Origin: an uncultured Bacteroidales bacterium | GTDB taxonomy: Bacteria; Bacteroidota; Bacteroidia; Bacteroidales; Paludibacteraceae | Reading direction: 5' to 3' | Assembly (NCBI GenBank): GCA_903873355.1 | Contig: CAIQOG010000152.1 | Span: 1 to 16,025, forward strand | Length of the DNA stretch: 16,025 bases | Shown here: positions 13,853-16,025 of the stretch, piece after piece | How the letters are laid out: each line of letters opens with the position of its first letter | Position numbering within the stretch: position 1 is the stretch's first letter | Program-made: the position numbers and the translations under genes | Notes under the pieces: model-generated | What the model saw: only the letters and a program-made list of their open reading frames with translations | What the model was told of the DNA's origin: nothing | The model's database searches: none

Positions 13853-15019
13853 ATGTTTAAGAAAATCAGTCGAGTTGTCTGGATATTATCGGTAGTTAGT
13901 TTGTTTACAGACGTGGCCAGCGAAATGCTTTATCCGGTAATGCCTATTTACCTGAAAAGTATCGGATTTTCTATCGTCGTTATTGGTATTCTGGAAGGAC
14001 TGGCCGAAGCTACTGCCGGACTATGCAAAGGTTATTTTGGCAAACTTTCGGACGCAACGGGCAGACGACTGCCTTTTGTGCAGGTAGGTTATATTCTGAG
14101 TGCTATTGCCAAACCGATAACTGCTTTCTTCACACATCCGGTATGGATTTTCTTTGTCCGAACTACCGACCGCTTTGCCAAAGGTGTTCGCACCGGAGCA
14201 CGCGACGCCATACTCTCTGACGAAGCAACACCCGAAACCAAAGGAACTGTTTTCGGGTTTCACCGCGCCATGGATACTATTGGTGCAGCCATTGGACCAA
14301 CCTTGGCGTTGGTTTACCTGTATTTCTATCCCGGCAATTACATTGCCTTGTTTTACATTGCCTTTATTCCGGGATTGTTGGCTATTATCACCACACTTTT
14401 ACTGAAGGAAAAGAAAAAGATGCTCCCTCCTACTCAAGAAAAAATCTCGTTCTTCTCCTTTCTGAAATACTGGAAACAAAGTCCTGCCGCCTATCGCCAG
14501 TTACTAATTGGATTGCTGCTGTTTACGCTGTTCAACAGTTCCGATGTATTTTTGCTGCTCAAAGCCAAAGATGCCGGGCTGAACGACACACATGTTATCG
14601 GCATTTATATTTTCTACAACATGATTTACGCGCTGTTTGCCTTTCCTGTTGGTTCGCTGGCTGATAAAATAGGACTGAAACGCATGTTCATTATCGGATT
14701 GGGATTGTTTGCTATCGTTTACTTCGGGTTTTCCGTGAATAGCAATCTCTACATTTTTCTGGTACTATTCTAAATCTACGGACTTTACGCTTCGGCCACC
14801 GAAGGCGTATCGAAAGCATGGATTAGCAACATTACCGACAAAAAAGACACCGCCACAGCTATCGGTACTTTCTCTGCCCTGCAAAGTCTCAGTACTATGG
14901 TGGCAAGCTCACTGGCAGGGATTATCTGGTACAGTCTGGGAGCTAAAACACTGTTTATTATGAGTGGCTTTATGGCTATTATGGTGATGATTTATTTGGG
15001 GAAAATGAGGGAGAAATAA
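13853..15019 (+). pseudogene. MFS transporter gene interrupted by an in-frame TAA
   Basis: The frame from ATG 13853 reads a typical major facilitator (SLFTDVASEMLYPVMPIYL; LAEATAGLCKGYFGKLSDATGRR as the loop 2-3 signature; KGVRTGARDAILSDE) up to residue 306. A TAA at 14771-14773 then stops it inside a late membrane helix (FLVLF, stop, IYGLYASATEG). The same frame continues uninterrupted for 81 more codons through the rest of that helix and two further helices to a TAA at 15017-15019. The restored length of 388 is normal for 12-helix MFS proteins. One base change therefore separates this from an intact gene. It may be a real nonsense mutation, a sequencing error, or a readthrough case. Without the end the product would have about nine or ten helices and is probably inactive. 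The substrate is unknown; drug efflux or a small metabolite are both possible. The gene follows dnaX by 55 nt. Confidence 0.8.
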
Positions 15020-15021
15020 AC

Positions 15022-15053
15022 AGAGCTGCCTCCAACCGGAAGCAGCTCTTGTT
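15022..15053 (+). terminator. Probable terminator after the MFS gene
   Basis: AGAGCTGC (15022-15029) and GCAGCTCT (15042-15049) pair perfectly around a 12-nt loop and are followed by TGTTT. The stem can extend through flanking AAAC/GTTT with one bulge. Confidence 0.6.
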
Positions 15054-15061
15054 TAATTCTT

Positions 15062-15094
15062 ATTGAGGGGGTGACTCCAGGTCACCCTCTCAAT
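15062..15094. terminator. Hairpin downstream of ilvC
   Basis: Arms 15062-15075 (ATTGAGGGGGTGAC) and 15081-15094 (GTCACCCTCTCAAT) pair over 14 positions with one G-T wobble and a 5-nt loop. It lies 13 nt beyond the ilvC stop. It lacks a clear U-tract on the ilvC strand, so it may stabilise the 3' end rather than terminate. Confidence 0.5.
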
Positions 15095-15107
15095 TGAAAA
15101 TAAAATT

Positions 15108-16025
15108 TTATTCTACAATTTTCTTCATAGCAGTCATGGCAGCACGCAATTCAGCTCCACATATTTCGATGGAGTGGTTGCGGGTAGCAGCATTTACTTT
15201 TACCAGTTCGAAGTTGTCAACGTGTCCTGATTTACCTGTATTGAAGTTTTTACCGATAATGTTGGGTTCAACTTTCTTCATGAAATCTCCCAACAATGGT
15301 TTACATGCATGATCGAACAGGTAGCAACCGTATTCAGCAGTATCGGAAATTACACGGTTCATTTCGAACAGTTTTTTGCGGGCAATGGTATTGGCAATCA
15401 GCGGAGTTTCGTGCAACGATTCGTAGTAAGCCGAAGCAGGTTTCATGCCCGATTTTGTCATTAATTCGTAAGCAAGTTCTACACCTGCTTTGATAAATGC
15501 AACCATTAATGTACCATTATCAAAGTATTCCTGTTCCGTAATCTCCATTGTTCCGGCAGGAGTTTTTTCAAATTCAGTTTCGCCGGTAGCTGCACGCCAG
15601 GTCAACAGGTTTTTGTCGCCCGCAGCCCAGTCTTCCATCATAGTTTTAGAAAACTCACCTGAAAGAATGTCGTCCATGTGTTTTTCGTACAATGGAGTCA
15701 TAATTTCTTTCAACTCTTCAGCCAATTTGAAAGCTTCAATTTTAGCAGGATTAGAAAGACGATCCATCATGTGTGAAATTCCACCAATTTTCAATGCTTC
15801 AGTGATAACTTCCCAACCGTATTGAATAAATTTAGATGCATAGGCTTTATCAATTCCTTTTTCAACCATTTTGTTGAAACAAAGAATAGAACCGGTTTGT
15901 AAAACACCACAAAGAATGGTTTGCTCACCCATTAAATCCGATTTTACTTCGGCAACAAATGAAGAGTTCAAAACACCGGCTTTGTGACCACCTGTACCTA
16001 CGCAATAAGCTTTAGCTATTTCCAG
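15108..16025 (-). CDS. ilvC: Ketol-acid reductoisomerase, class II, N-terminal part missing
   Basis: The frame is open to the window edge, so 305 C-terminal residues are present; the NADPH-binding Rossmann domain lies outside. The enzyme isomerises and reduces acetolactate or acetohydroxybutyrate, the second step of valine, leucine and isoleucine synthesis, in the cytoplasm with Mg. The metal-binding acids are visible in [10 protein letters not shown] (Asp and Glu) and [14 protein letters not shown] (two Glu), and the substrate Ser is in VISDTAEYG. The length and the duplicated knotted helical domain match the long class II (E. coli-type, about 490 residues) rather than the short class I. A TTG at 15971 looks like a possible start but is internal, because upstream codons read [16 protein letters not shown] as in homologues. 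It converges on the MFS gene. Confidence 0.95.
   Translation of the reverse strand: MEIAKAYCVGTGGHKAGVLNSSFVAEVKSDLMGEQTILCGVLQTGSILCFNKMVEKGIDKAYASKFIQYGWEVITEALKIGGISHMMDRLSNPAKIEAFKLAEELKEIMTPLYEKHMDDILSGEFSKTMMEDWAAGDKNLLTWRAATGETEFEKTPAGTMEITEQEYFDNGTLMVAFIKAGVELAYELMTKSGMKPASAYYESLHETPLIANTIARKKLFEMNRVISDTAEYGCYLFDHACKPLLGDFMKKVEPNIIGKNFNTGKSGHVDNFELVKVNAATRNHSIEICGAELRAAMTAMKKIVE

Noticed and set aside
14771..14773. TAA as a recoded sense codon
   Set aside because: At least five other genes in the window end at TAA, so genome-wide reassignment is excluded. Local readthrough remains possible but has no sequence support.
13853..14773. Intact 306-residue transporter
   Set aside because: The same frame goes on past the TAA with 81 MFS-like codons, so the short ORF is a truncated gene rather than a complete short protein.
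15490..15825. 111-codon plus-strand ORF opposite ilvC
   Set aside because: It is the antisense of a conserved part of ilvC and has no domain signature.
1..16025. tRNA, rRNA, riboswitch or integrase-associated attachment sites
   Set aside because: I found no cloverleaf, rRNA-like stretch, known riboswitch core or integrase gene. A covariance-model search would be needed to exclude small RNAs.

Overview
The window looks like ordinary chromosomal DNA of a member of the Bacteroidetes, probably of the order Bacteroidales. The DNA is AT-rich and starts are preceded by A/T-rich tracts rather than Shine-Dalgarno sequences. Several genes have TAnnTTTG promoter boxes. There is a type IX secretion (T9SS) C-terminal sorting domain, and the glycogen synthase is of the GT3 (eukaryote-like) type. 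I cannot name the genus from sequence alone.

Layout: (1) The 3' part of a GlmM-type phosphohexomutase (1-1068) converges on a glycogen pair on the minus strand: an alpha-glucan phosphorylase (1141-3705) and, upstream of it, a GT3 glycogen synthase (3932-5584). Two overlapping perfect palindromes lie between the two glycogen genes. (2) A small secreted T9SS cargo protein with a carbohydrate-binding-like N-terminal half (5892-6698) is flanked by an imperfect ~30-nt direct repeat. (3) A PIN-PhoH ATPase (6880-8205) converges on a SPOR-domain lipoprotein (8278-8742, minus). (4) An oxidative-defence pair follows: Fe superoxide dismutase (8972-9547) and a 1Fe superoxide reductase of neelaredoxin type (9870-10253). 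The gap between them carries inverted ACATAG-type repeats. (5) An OmpH/Skp-like lipoprotein (10580-11182) converges on a two-gene minus-strand unit: an FtsB/DivIC-like division protein (11588-11893) overlapping a small multi-pass membrane protein (11247-11591). (6) dnaX (12067-13797) contains a run of ten A residues exactly where its conserved core ends. (7) An MFS transporter frame (13853-15019) is broken by one in-frame TAA. (8) The 3' part of class II ilvC (15108-16025, minus) runs off the end.

The genes are mostly housekeeping, and I see no defence island, prophage, CRISPR array, RNA gene or complete insertion sequence. The glycogen pair makes and degrades the storage polymer, and the phosphohexomutase may feed sugar phosphates into cell-wall or glycogen metabolism. 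SOD and SOR remove superoxide by two different chemistries. The observations most worth checking are the dnaX slippery run with immediate stops in both alternative frames, the single nonsense codon in the MFS gene, the palindromes between the glycogen genes, and the inverted repeat element before the superoxide reductase. No clearly new multi-gene system is visible.
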